From positions 113,917-177,916 of the forward strand of contig JAILLF010000031.1 of NCBI GenBank assembly GCA_024693365.1: a stretch of DNA of 64,000 nt. Direction: 5' to 3'. Both the position numbers and the translations under genes were made by a program. Shown piece after piece: positions 1-8,158 of this stretch. The stretch's first letter is position 1. Every line of letters begins with the position of its first letter. Source of the stretch: Acetatifactor sp. (GTDB lineage: Bacteria > Bacillota > Clostridia > Lachnospirales > Lachnospiraceae). The notes under the pieces were generated by a model. The model searched no databases, was not told where the DNA came from, and was given only the letters and a program-made list of their open reading frames with translations.

Positions 1-2
1 AG

Positions 3-71
3 CTTGATGCAGCTGGATATCAGAAGGTTCTTGCTGAGTTCCAGAAGCAGTATGACGCATGGAAGAAGTAA
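3..71 (+). CDS. C-terminal end of an extracellular solute-binding protein (partial)
   Basis: Frame 3 from the window edge reads LDAAGYQKVLAEFQKQYDAWKK*, like the C-termini of sugar/peptide ABC substrate-binding lipoproteins; followed by a terminator. Confidence 0.5.
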   Translation, partial: LDAAGYQKVLAEFQKQYDAWKK

Positions 72-110
72 TTTCGGCAACGTGCTGAGATTGACATTCT
101 GACGTTACGG

Positions 111-142
111 ACCGGCGCGGAATCCTCCGCGCCGGTTTTTTT
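111..142 (+). terminator. Rho-independent terminator
   Basis: accggcgcgg-aatcct-ccgcgccggttttttt: GC-rich perfect stem plus T tract. Confidence 0.9.
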
Positions 143-153
143 AGGAGGGACGT

Positions 154-324
154 ATGCCGACGGTAATTGTTTTGCTCGGCCTGGCATGCATCGTTGTTTT
201 GATTTTGCGGAGCATGAGAAAGGCAAAGAAGGAAGGAAAATCCCTGCAGTGTTGCATGGATTGCAGCAAATGCAACGGCCCGTGCCAACTTGGGGATTTA
301 GAAAAATCAAATAAGAAGGAATGA
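154..324 (+). CDS. Small membrane protein, FeoB-associated Cys-rich type
   Basis: RBS ggaggga; MPTVIVLLGLACIVVLILRSMRKAKKEGKSLQCCMDCSKCNGPCQLGDLEKSNKKE*: one TM helix followed by a CC-x2-C-x2-C-x3-C cluster. Confidence 0.6.
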   Translation: MPTVIVLLGLACIVVLILRSMRKAKKEGKSLQCCMDCSKCNGPCQLGDLEKSNKKE

Positions 325-326
325 AA

Positions 327-356
327 ACGTGTCAGGAGAACCGTCCCCGTGACACG
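327..356 (+). repeat. Dispersed GTGTC/GACAC palindromic repeat (terminator-like copy)
   Basis: acgtgtcaggagaaccgtccccgtgacacgttttttg; related to copies at 1421-1687 and 47619-47684. Confidence 0.75.
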
Positions 357-426
357 TTTTTTGTTGCATATTTTGGGGACGGGTTCATATATTGTGGAGA
401 AGGCTGGACAAGGGGAGGGCGTGAGG

Positions 427-586
427 ATGCGGGAACTGGTCCGGATATTTCCGAAGGAGGAGCAAGGATTTTGGGGCAGGGTGTTGACGAAGGACCTGAC
501 GGAGCTAAGGCTTCGGGCGATGAAACCGGCCATGGTGAACAGAGGCGGAAGGGAATGGTACTTGGATGAAGGGCAGGGAGGAAGAA
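427..586 (+). pseudogene. spoIIIAA: Probable spoIIIAA N-terminal fragment
   Basis: MRELVRIFPKEEQGFWGRVLTKDLTELRLRAMKPAMVNRGGREWYLDEGQG resembles the SpoIIIAA N-terminus (ExRLRxxKP...GxExxL); the frame then runs directly into spoIIIAH sequence, with no ATPase domain. Confidence 0.5.
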
Positions 587-589
587 GAA

Positions 590-1398
590 TTGAAAAACGT
601 TTTCAAAAAAAACCAGCTGATGATCACGGCTCTCGCGATCATGATAGCCATTGCAGGGTATTTGCAATTTGCGGAGAATACCATAAAAGAGGAGCCGGGA
701 GAAACCTTGAAGGCCGTGGATTCCGGTAAGGTGATCACCGAGAATTACGTGGCGGGCGATCTGAAAAAGGATGCGCAAAAGCAGGAGGCTGCGGATACGA
801 TCTTGGAGCTTTCGGAAGAGGATTTGTTATTGCTTGGTTAGGCGACGGACGGGGGAGAGCTTTTGGAGTATCAAAGCTTAGACGCTTAGACGGTGATGAC
901 GGGGAACTTACGCTGAACTACTTGGAAGATGGCATGGACCTTGTCTATGAACGCCCGGGAAATGGCGGAGAAGAGGACGAACCCGCAACTGCCATGCCAA
1001 AGGAGGGTGAGATCCCGGGAGAGGCCGTTTTCACTTCTGCAGGCGCATGGATTGTTTCTGACGCCAAGCTTCTCAAGGAGCAAACCAGGGCAAAGAACAA
1101 GGCAACGCTTCTCGACGTGATCGGCAGCGAGCACCTGAGCGACGAGCAAAAGCAGCAGGCCGTCAATAGCATGGTGGAGATGACGCAGATCGCGGAAAAA
1201 GAGGCGGCAGCAGAGATCCTGCTGGAGGCCAAGGGATTTTCTGACGTGGTGGTCAGCATCGCTGCAGGCGGCGTAGACGTGGTGGTTAATGCGGCAACTC
1301 TTACCGACGCCCAGCGCGCGCAGATCGAAGACATCGTCCAGCGCAAGACGGGAGTCGCGCCGGAAAGCATCATCATCAGCACCGTCGTACGCGACTAA
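590..1398 (+). pseudogene. spoIIIAH: Stage III sporulation protein AH, disrupted
   Basis: Frame 2 (TTG 590): LKNVFKKNQLMITALAIMIAIAGYLQF...LSEEDLLLLG then TAG 839-841; frame 1: SDAKLLKEQTRAKNKATLLDVIGSEHLSDEQKQQAVNSM...AAAEILLEAKGFSDVVVSI...AQIEDIVQRKTG. Tandem cttagacg x2 at 877-892; removing one copy rejoins the frames. Confidence 0.8.
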
Positions 1399-1420
1399 CC
1401 ACACCATCACCCCACCGGTT

Positions 1421-1687
1421 CACGGGGACGTGTCTATTGACACATTAATAAACCCGATAGACTCGGGGCTGAGGCTTGATAGTATTCCTCAGGCACGCTC
1501 GCGCTATACTTGCAGCGTATCGGTACTAAGGTGCCGCGAACAGATTCATCACAAGTGATGTCTCTGTTCGCATACGCCACCTAAGTACCGACGCTTGGCA
1601 AATATGCCTGAGGGATACTATTCAAGCCATCCCCTCGAGCATGTCGCAAGCCGGGGCTCTCAATGTGTCAATAGACACGTCCCCGTG
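1421..1687. mobile_element. Fold-back / MITE-like element with 26-bp perfect terminal inverted repeats
   Basis: 1421-1446 cacggggacgtgtctattgacacatt and 1662-1687 aatgtgtcaatagacacgtccccgtg are exact reverse complements; the interior is an imperfect hairpin with apex near 1553. Confidence 0.8.
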
Positions 1688-1736
1688 ACACAATTTGATT
1701 TAGCAGAAAAAAGTATACACGAGAGAAGATACGTGG

Positions 1737-1742
1737 TATAAT
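1737..1742 (+). promoter_or_regulatory. Putative -10 box upstream of deoB
   Basis: TATAAT about 40 nt upstream of the deoB ATG; the -35 (tataca) is weak. Confidence 0.4.
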
Positions 1743-1780
1743 ATCTGCGAATTTGTACGCAAACAGGATGAGGAGTACCC

Positions 1781-2941
1781 ATGAAGAGAGTATTTTTGAT
1801 TGTTTTGGATAGCTTTGGAATTGGAGAAGAGCCGGACGCAGCGGCTTTTGGGGACGTGGACGTCAACACCTTGCGAAGTGTTGCGGGCAGTCCCTTTTTC
1901 CGCGTGCCGAATTTACAAAAACTGGGTCTTTTTAACATAGACGGCGTGTCCGTGGGCGAAAAGAGCAAATCACCCCTGGCGGCCGTTGCGAGACTTCGCG
2001 AGAAGTCCATGGGAAAGGATACCACCATTGGACATTGGGAGATTGCCGGCGTGGTATCGCCCAAGCCGTTGCCAACTTATCCCAATGGATTTCCGCAGGA
2101 AGTGTTGGATGAGTTTACCAGACGGACCGGCAGGGGCGTTCTGTGCAACAAACCTTATTCCGGCACGGCCGTGATTCAGGAATATGGCAAGGAGCATCTG
2201 GAAACGGGAGCGCTTATTGTTTACACTTCCGCAGACAGTGTTTTCCAGATTGCTGCGCACGAGGAACTTGTGCCTCCGGAAAAGCTGTATGAGTATTGCC
2301 GCATTGCAAGGGAGATCCTGCAGGGAGAGCACGGCGTTGGACGCGTGATCGCCAGACCTTTTATCGGTCCCGTGGACGGCAAGTTTGTCAGGACGTCGCA
2401 CAGGCATGATTTTTCGTTGCTTCCCCCGAAGGCAACGATGCTGGATCATCTCAAGGCGGCAGGAAAGGAAGTACTGGCCGTTGGAAAGATCCAGGACATC
2501 TTTGTCGGACAGGGCATTACGGAATATGTTTACACCTCCGGCAACGAGGAAGGAATTGCAAAGACCATCGAGTGGATGGACCGGGATTTTGAAGGCCTTT
2601 GTTTTGTGAATTTAGTGGATTATGACATGTTGTACGGCCATCGCAGGGACGTGGACGGTTATGCGAAGGCCCTGACTTATTTTGACGAAAAACTCCCTGA
2701 GATTATGGGGAAGCTGCGTGAGGGAGACGTGCTGATGCTGACGGCAGATCACGGCTGCGATCCAGCATATCTGGCGACGACCGATCACACGAGGGAGTAC
2801 GTTCCGTTCCTTGCTTACGGACCGGGAATCCGCCCGGAAAATTATGGGACGAGGGAGACCTTTGCCGACGTTGCGGCGACGGTGCTGGATCTATTGGGAG
2901 TACCGGGCGAGACTGCCGGAAAGAGCATGTTCCATTTGTGA
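1781..2941 (+). CDS. deoB: Phosphopentomutase
   Basis: MKRVFLIVLDSFGIGEEPDA...TADHGCDPAYLATTDHTREYVPFLAYGPGI; full-length alkaline-phosphatase-superfamily mutase. Confidence 0.95.
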   Translation: MKRVFLIVLDSFGIGEEPDAAAFGDVDVNTLRSVAGSPFFRVPNLQKLGLFNIDGVSVGEKSKSPLAAVARLREKSMGKDTTIGHWEIAGVVSPKPLPTYPNGFPQEVLDEFTRRTGRGVLCNKPYSGTAVIQEYGKEHLETGALIVYTSADSVFQIAAHEELVPPEKLYEYCRIAREILQGEHGVGRVIARPFIGPVDGKFVRTSHRHDFSLLPPKATMLDHLKAAGKEVLAVGKIQDIFVGQGITEYVYTSGNEEGIAKTIEWMDRDFEGLCFVNLVDYDMLYGHRRDVDGYAKALTYFDEKLPEIMGKLREGDVLMLTADHGCDPAYLATTDHTREYVPFLAYGPGIRPENYGTRETFADVAATVLDLLGVPGETAGKSMFHL

Positions 2942-3001
2942 CGACGCTGCGGAATCTAAGGAACTTGCAAAATCTAACAAATGGAAATGAGGTAAAGGAA
3001 A

Positions 3002-4597
3002 GTGAATAAAGAAGTACAAGAAATCAACAGGCGGAGAACCTTCGCCATTATATCCCACCCCGATGCGGGAAAAACGACTCTGACGGAGAAGTTTTTGCTT
3101 TACGGCGGCGCCATTAACCTGGCGGGCAGCGTTAAGGGAAAGGCGACGGCAAGACATGCGGTCTCCGACTGGATGGAAATAGAAAAGGAGAGAGGTATTT
3201 CCGTAACCTCCTCCGTGTTACAGTTTGAATATGACGGTTATTGCATTAACATTTTGGACACGCCGGGACACCAGGATTTCTCAGAGGACACCTATCGTAC
3301 TTTAATGGCTGCGGATTCTGCAGTCATGGTCATCGACGCGTCCAAGGGCGTGGAGGCTCAGACCAGAAAGCTGTTCAAGGTCTGCGGCATGCGTGGCATT
3401 CCCATCTTTACGTTTATCAACAAGCTCGACAGGGATGCCAATGATACGTTTGACCTTTTGGATGACATTGAGAAGGAACTTGGAATTGCAACCTGTCCCG
3501 TGAACTGGCCGATTGGTTCCGGTAAGGAATTTAAGGGCGTATATGATCGCGAAAAACAATGCGTGATTTCTTATTCCGATACGGAAAAGGGTACCAAGGA
3601 AGGCGTTGCGACGGAGATTCCCATTCAGGATGAAGAGCATCTTCGCGGACTCATTGGCGATGCGGCCGCAGATAAGCTTCTCGGAGAGATTGAACTTCTC
3701 GACGGTGCCAGCGCAGAGTTTGACATAGAGGAAGTACGCGCTGGAAGATTGACCCCCGTGTGTTTTGGTTCCGCACTGACGAACTTTGGCGTGGAAATCT
3801 TTTTGAAGCATTTTCTTAACATGACGACGCCCCCGCTCCCAAGAATGGCAGACATAGGTCTGATCAAACCTACGGAGCATGAGTTCTCGGCCTTTGTCTT
3901 TAAGATTCAGGCAAACATGAATAAGGCACATCGCGACAGGATCGCGTTCATGCGCATTTGCTCCGGCAAGTTTGACGCCCAGATGGAGGTGCGTCACGTA
4001 CAGGGCAATAAGGTAATGCGTCTTTCCCAGCCGCAGCAGATCATGGCGGATGAGAGAAAGATTCTTTCTGAGGCCTATGCCGGTGACATCATCGGCGTGT
4101 TTGATCCCGGCGTTTTCTCCATCGGTGACACGATCTGCATGCCCAAGGACAAGCTAACGTATGAGGGGATTCCCACGTTCGCGCCCGAGCACTTTGCACG
4201 CGTCCGCCAGATCGACACCATGAAGAGAAAGCAATTTGTAAAAGGCATTGAGCAGATCGCCCAGGAGGGCGCCATCCAGATCTTTACGGAGATGACTGCC
4301 GGCATGGAGGAAGTCATTGTCGGCGTTGTGGGCGTGCTCCAATTTGACGTGCTGAAATATCGTCTGGAAAATGAATATAACGTGGAAATCCGTCTTGAGA
4401 ACCTTCCCTATGAGCACATCCGCTGGATCGAGAATAAGGAAGAGGTGAATCTGGAGAAATTGATCGGAACCTCCGACATGAAAAAGGTAAAGGACATGAA
4501 GGGGAATCCGCTTCTTCTCTTCGTCAATTCCTGGAGCATCGGCATGACGTTAGACCGCAACAAGGGTTTGGTTTTGACGGAATTTAGCAGAAACTAA
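3002..4597 (+). CDS. prfC: Peptide chain release factor 3
   Basis: GTG start; RRTFAIISHPDAGKTTLTEKFLLYGGAI, NILDTPGHQDFSEDTYRTL; translational GTPase. Confidence 0.95.
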   Translation: MNKEVQEINRRRTFAIISHPDAGKTTLTEKFLLYGGAINLAGSVKGKATARHAVSDWMEIEKERGISVTSSVLQFEYDGYCINILDTPGHQDFSEDTYRTLMAADSAVMVIDASKGVEAQTRKLFKVCGMRGIPIFTFINKLDRDANDTFDLLDDIEKELGIATCPVNWPIGSGKEFKGVYDREKQCVISYSDTEKGTKEGVATEIPIQDEEHLRGLIGDAAADKLLGEIELLDGASAEFDIEEVRAGRLTPVCFGSALTNFGVEIFLKHFLNMTTPPLPRMADIGLIKPTEHEFSAFVFKIQANMNKAHRDRIAFMRICSGKFDAQMEVRHVQGNKVMRLSQPQQIMADERKILSEAYAGDIIGVFDPGVFSIGDTICMPKDKLTYEGIPTFAPEHFARVRQIDTMKRKQFVKGIEQIAQEGAIQIFTEMTAGMEEVIVGVVGVLQFDVLKYRLENEYNVEIRLENLPYEHIRWIENKEEVNLEKLIGTSDMKKVKDMKGNPLLLFVNSWSIGMTLDRNKGLVLTEFSRN

Positions 4598-4614
4598 AGT
4601 AAAGTCTTGACTTA

Positions 4615-5862
4615 ATGAAGTTTAATGGTTATGAGAGGACTTGGAAATTGAGATTACGAAAGAGCGGCAAGTTGCTTTGGATCATAATGCTCGCGGCAAC
4701 GCTGACGTTTGGCGGATGCGCGTCGTTGTCAGACGCATTTCCAATCGGCAGGGAAGATAGCGAGTCTTACGAAGAAGGCAGCGGCAAAAAAGCGAAGGGA
4801 AAAAATCAAAAGGAATATGATGATCATTTCCTTCAAAAGGGCAGCAGATATGCCCGCAAAAGACTGAACAGCGCGCAAAAGCTTTGGTATGACGACATAG
4901 AGCATATCCTGGGCAGCATGGAGGTGGACGGAGAGCTTTCCGTGGAAGGCATAGAAGAAGGGCTGACGGAGAAGGATCTGGAACTTGTGTTTAATTGTGT
5001 TTGCATGGATCATCCGGAGCTCTTCTACGTGGATGGATACAGTTACGTGACGCACGTGGTTGGCGAGTCCGTTGTGGGATATGTTTTTTCGGGAAGTTAT
5101 GGTATTGACAAGGACGTGGCACTTCGCAGGAAAAAAGAGATCCGGCAGGCCGCAAATGCGTTCCTGGAAGGGCTTCCCGACGGCGGAAAGAATCTTGATG
5201 ACTATGAAAAGATCAAGTATGTTTATGAAAAACTGATTCTTGAGACAGAGTACTCCCTTGATGCGCAAGACAATCAGACCATCTATTCAGTTCTTGTGGG
5301 AAAAGAATCCGTGTGTCAGGGATACTCAAAGGCCCTGCAATATCTGTTAAACGAACTCGGAGTTGAATGCACGCTGGTTCAGGGCGTGGCACAGGGCCAG
5401 CCTCACGGATGGAATTTGGTGAAGGCAGACGGAGAATATTATTACGTCGACGTTACTTGGGGAGACAATTCCTACCATCCAAACGTTGGCTCCATGGCGG
5501 CACCGGAAATTTTGTACGATTATCTGTTGGTAACAACGGATGAAATCTCCGTGGGCCGGAAAATAGACGAGGTAGTTTCTCTGCCTGCCTGCACTGCAAC
5601 GGCTGACAATTATTTTGTCCGGGAGGATGCCTACTTTGAATCATTGGATCAGGCAGGGCTCCAAATGCTCTTTACAATGGCAACCCCGGAGAATGCATGG
5701 CAGGTTTCCATTAAGTGCGCGGACAAGGAATGCTATGACGAAGTGAAGGATTTTCTTCTGAGAAAAAATAAGATTTTTGATTACTATCCGGTAGGCGGAA
5801 ATCAGATTTCATACTATCAAAACGAGGAATTGCATTGCCTGACATTTTGGGTGACAAATTGA
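4615..5862 (+). CDS. Transglutaminase-like domain lipoprotein
   Basis: Lipobox LTFGGCAS; core ESVCQGYSKALQYLLNELGVECTLVQG...HGWNLVKADGEYYYVDVTWGD contains the Cys-His-Asp triad. Confidence 0.8.
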   Translation: MKFNGYERTWKLRLRKSGKLLWIIMLAATLTFGGCASLSDAFPIGREDSESYEEGSGKKAKGKNQKEYDDHFLQKGSRYARKRLNSAQKLWYDDIEHILGSMEVDGELSVEGIEEGLTEKDLELVFNCVCMDHPELFYVDGYSYVTHVVGESVVGYVFSGSYGIDKDVALRRKKEIRQAANAFLEGLPDGGKNLDDYEKIKYVYEKLILETEYSLDAQDNQTIYSVLVGKESVCQGYSKALQYLLNELGVECTLVQGVAQGQPHGWNLVKADGEYYYVDVTWGDNSYHPNVGSMAAPEILYDYLLVTTDEISVGRKIDEVVSLPACTATADNYFVREDAYFESLDQAGLQMLFTMATPENAWQVSIKCADKECYDEVKDFLLRKNKIFDYYPVGGNQISYYQNEELHCLTFWVTN

Positions 5863-5910
5863 CGCGGAAATGCTATAATAGATTTAATCTGAGATTAGGA
5901 GGGACAGGAC

Positions 5911-6252
5911 ATGGAGAAAGAGCAGAATGCAGTTGTGCTAAAGGAAGAAGAATCCGTTGGATCGGTGCGGATTGCCGATACGGTAGTGGCGAACGTGGCA
6001 ACCATCGCGGCGGCTGAAGTAGAGGGCGCATCCATTCCGGCAGGAACCGTTTCCAAGGTGTCCAAGGGCGTTAAGGTAGAGATTAAGAATGGTACCGTAA
6101 AGGTTGACATGGCGGTAAATGTTAAATACGGCTATAACATTCCGGAAGTGAGCCAGCAGCTTCAGAGCAAGGTAAAGAGTGCCATCGAGAACATGACCGG
6201 ACTGACCTGCAGCAGCGTAAACATTCGCTTCGCGAGCGTTATCATTAAGTAA
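5911..6252 (+). CDS. Asp23/Gls24 family (YloU-like) protein
   Basis: VRIADTVVANVATIAAAEVEGA...VKVDMAVNVKYGYNIPEVSQQLQSKVKSAIENMTGL. Confidence 0.9.
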   Translation: MEKEQNAVVLKEEESVGSVRIADTVVANVATIAAAEVEGASIPAGTVSKVSKGVKVEIKNGTVKVDMAVNVKYGYNIPEVSQQLQSKVKSAIENMTGLTCSSVNIRFASVIIK

Positions 6253-6270
6253 AGGCAGAGAGAAAGATCA

Positions 6271-6690
6271 ATGGGACGACACGAACAAAGAGAACAGCTA
6301 TTTATGCTTTTGTTCCGGGTGGAGTTTAATTCGCTCGAAGACATGCCGGAGCAGGTAAAGCTCTTCTTTGAAGATGAAGAGAGAAGTGATGCGGGCGAAT
6401 TTGCCGCGGCCATCACGGAAAAATATGAAAAGATCGTGGAAAAGCTTCCGGAACTGGATGCCCTTCTGAACGAAAAGACGGAAAAATGGAATACTAAGCG
6501 AATTGGCAAGGTAGAGCTGACGGTGCTTCGCCTGGCTTTGTATGAGATTATGTTCGACGAGGAGATTCCCGAGGGCGTGGCCATTGACGAAGCAGTTACC
6601 ATCGCAAAGAAATACGGACAGGACAGCTCTGGTGCTTTTGTCAACGGAGTTTTGGCTAAATTTGTAAAAAAGGGTGATCAAAATTCGTAG
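6271..6690 (+). CDS. nusB: Transcription antitermination factor NusB
   Basis: MGRHEQREQLFMLLFRVEF...EEIPEGVAIDEAVTIAKKYGQDSSGAFVNGVLAKF. Confidence 0.95.
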   Translation: MGRHEQREQLFMLLFRVEFNSLEDMPEQVKLFFEDEERSDAGEFAAAITEKYEKIVEKLPELDALLNEKTEKWNTKRIGKVELTVLRLALYEIMFDEEIPEGVAIDEAVTIAKKYGQDSSGAFVNGVLAKFVKKGDQNS

Positions 6691-7903
6691 CGTATATACC
6701 GTTGGGCAGATCAATGCCTACGTAAAAAACATGTTCACGCAGGATTACCTCTTACAGTCCGTTTTTGTGAAGGGAGAGGTCAGTAACTGCAAGTATCACA
6801 GTTCGGGGCATATCTATTTCACTTTGAAGGATCCTAAAGGAACCATCAGCTGCGTTATGTTTGCGGGGAACCGGAAGGGTCTTTCTTTTCGCATGCAAGA
6901 CGGACAACAGGTAATCGTCGGCGGAACGGTTGACGTCTATGAGAGAGACGGAAAGTATCAGCTTTACGCGAGGCAGATTATCTTAGACGGTGCGGGAAGG
7001 CTCTATGAAGAGTATGAGCGCCTAAAGAGGGAATTGGAAGAACTGGGGATGTTTGCAAAGGAGTATAAGCAGCCAATCCCCAAGTATGTTAGGACCCTTG
7101 GCGTCGTGACGGCGCGCACGGGTGCGGCAGTACGGGACGTGATACAAATTGCAAAGCGCAGAAATCCTTACGTCCAGATTATTCTATATCCCGCGATCGT
7201 ACAGGGAGAGGAAGCCGTTCCAAGCATTGTCAACGGCATTCACGCGTTGGAGGCGATGAACGTCGACGTAATGATCGTGGGACGGGGCGGAGGCTCCATT
7301 GAGGATTTGTGGGCCTTTAACGAAAGGGCGGTTGCGGAGGCGGTATTTCACTGTAGCGTTCCCATTATTTCGGCCGTGGGACATGAGACGGATACAACGA
7401 TCATTGATTTTGTGTCCGACCTTCGGGCACCGACGCCATCCGCGGCGGCAGAGCTTGCTACGTGGGACGTGCGGGAGCTGACGGAGAGGATGGCATCTTA
7501 CGGGATGGCACTGAATTCTGGAATCAATCGCGCCATTGACAGAAAGAGAAGCATTTTGGAAAGGCTAAAGCGCCAGATTGGCATGGTGAATCCGGCAGCG
7601 AGGATCCGCGGATACCGTCAGCATCACGTTCAGTTGCAGGACAGGCTAAATGGCGAGATGCGAAAGCTTCTCACGGCGAAAAGACATGCACTTGAGCTGT
7701 ACGTGACAAAAATGAAGGGGCTTTCCCCGCTGGAAAAGCTGTCAAGCGGTTATTCTTACGTAGAGAATGCAGGGGGCAGAAACGTGCGGTCCGTCTCCCA
7801 AGTGCAAAAGGGGGATCTGATCAGGATCAACGTAAGGGACGGAAAGATCGAGGCCAAGGTGACGGACGTGACGTGCGCCGGACTCACAAATGAGAAGGCC
7901 TAA
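6674..7903 (+). CDS. xseA: Exodeoxyribonuclease VII large subunit
   Basis: YTVGQINAYVKNMF...GVVTARTGAAVRDVIQIAKRRNP...DVMIVGRGGGSIEDLWAFNERAVAEA. Confidence 0.95.
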   Translation: MIKIRSVYTVGQINAYVKNMFTQDYLLQSVFVKGEVSNCKYHSSGHIYFTLKDPKGTISCVMFAGNRKGLSFRMQDGQQVIVGGTVDVYERDGKYQLYARQIILDGAGRLYEEYERLKRELEELGMFAKEYKQPIPKYVRTLGVVTARTGAAVRDVIQIAKRRNPYVQIILYPAIVQGEEAVPSIVNGIHALEAMNVDVMIVGRGGGSIEDLWAFNERAVAEAVFHCSVPIISAVGHETDTTIIDFVSDLRAPTPSAAAELATWDVRELTERMASYGMALNSGINRAIDRKRSILERLKRQIGMVNPAARIRGYRQHHVQLQDRLNGEMRKLLTAKRHALELYVTKMKGLSPLEKLSSGYSYVENAGGRNVRSVSQVQKGDLIRINVRDGKIEAKVTDVTCAGLTNEKA

Positions 7904-7920
7904 ACCATAGGGAGATTGGT

Positions 7921-8154
7921 ATGGAAGAAAAGAAAGAAGTCAGTCTGGAAGAAAATTTTGATAAATTGGAAGAACTGATCGGGGTTCTGGCGGACGCGGA
8001 CGTCTCTTTGGAGGATGCCTTTCACGCCTACAGTGAGGGAGTATCGCTCCTGAAACAGTGCAACGATCAGATAGACCGCGTCGAAAAGAAGGTTCTGGTT
8101 CTGAGTGGTGACGGTGAGCTTGAGGAACTGGACGCAGACGACCTGGAGGCATAA
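7921..8154 (+). CDS. xseB: Exodeoxyribonuclease VII small subunit
   Basis: LEENFDKLEELIGVLADADVSLEDAFHAYSEGVSLLKQCNDQIDRVEKKV; adjacent to xseA. Confidence 0.93.
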   Translation: MEEKKEVSLEENFDKLEELIGVLADADVSLEDAFHAYSEGVSLLKQCNDQIDRVEKKVLVLSGDGELEELDADDLEA

Positions 8155-8158
8155 AGGA

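Noticed and set aside
886-1410. 174-aa minus-strand ORF over spoIIIAH
   Set aside because: The + strand carries a recognisable SpoIIIAH C-terminus; the antisense frame has no domain.
1421-1687. Fold-back element as an insertion sequence with its own transposase
   Set aside because: Too short and no convincing ORF inside; at most a non-autonomous MITE or structured RNA.
3302-3997. 231-aa minus-strand ORF inside prfC
   Set aside because: Antisense to a conserved release-factor gene; no independent support.
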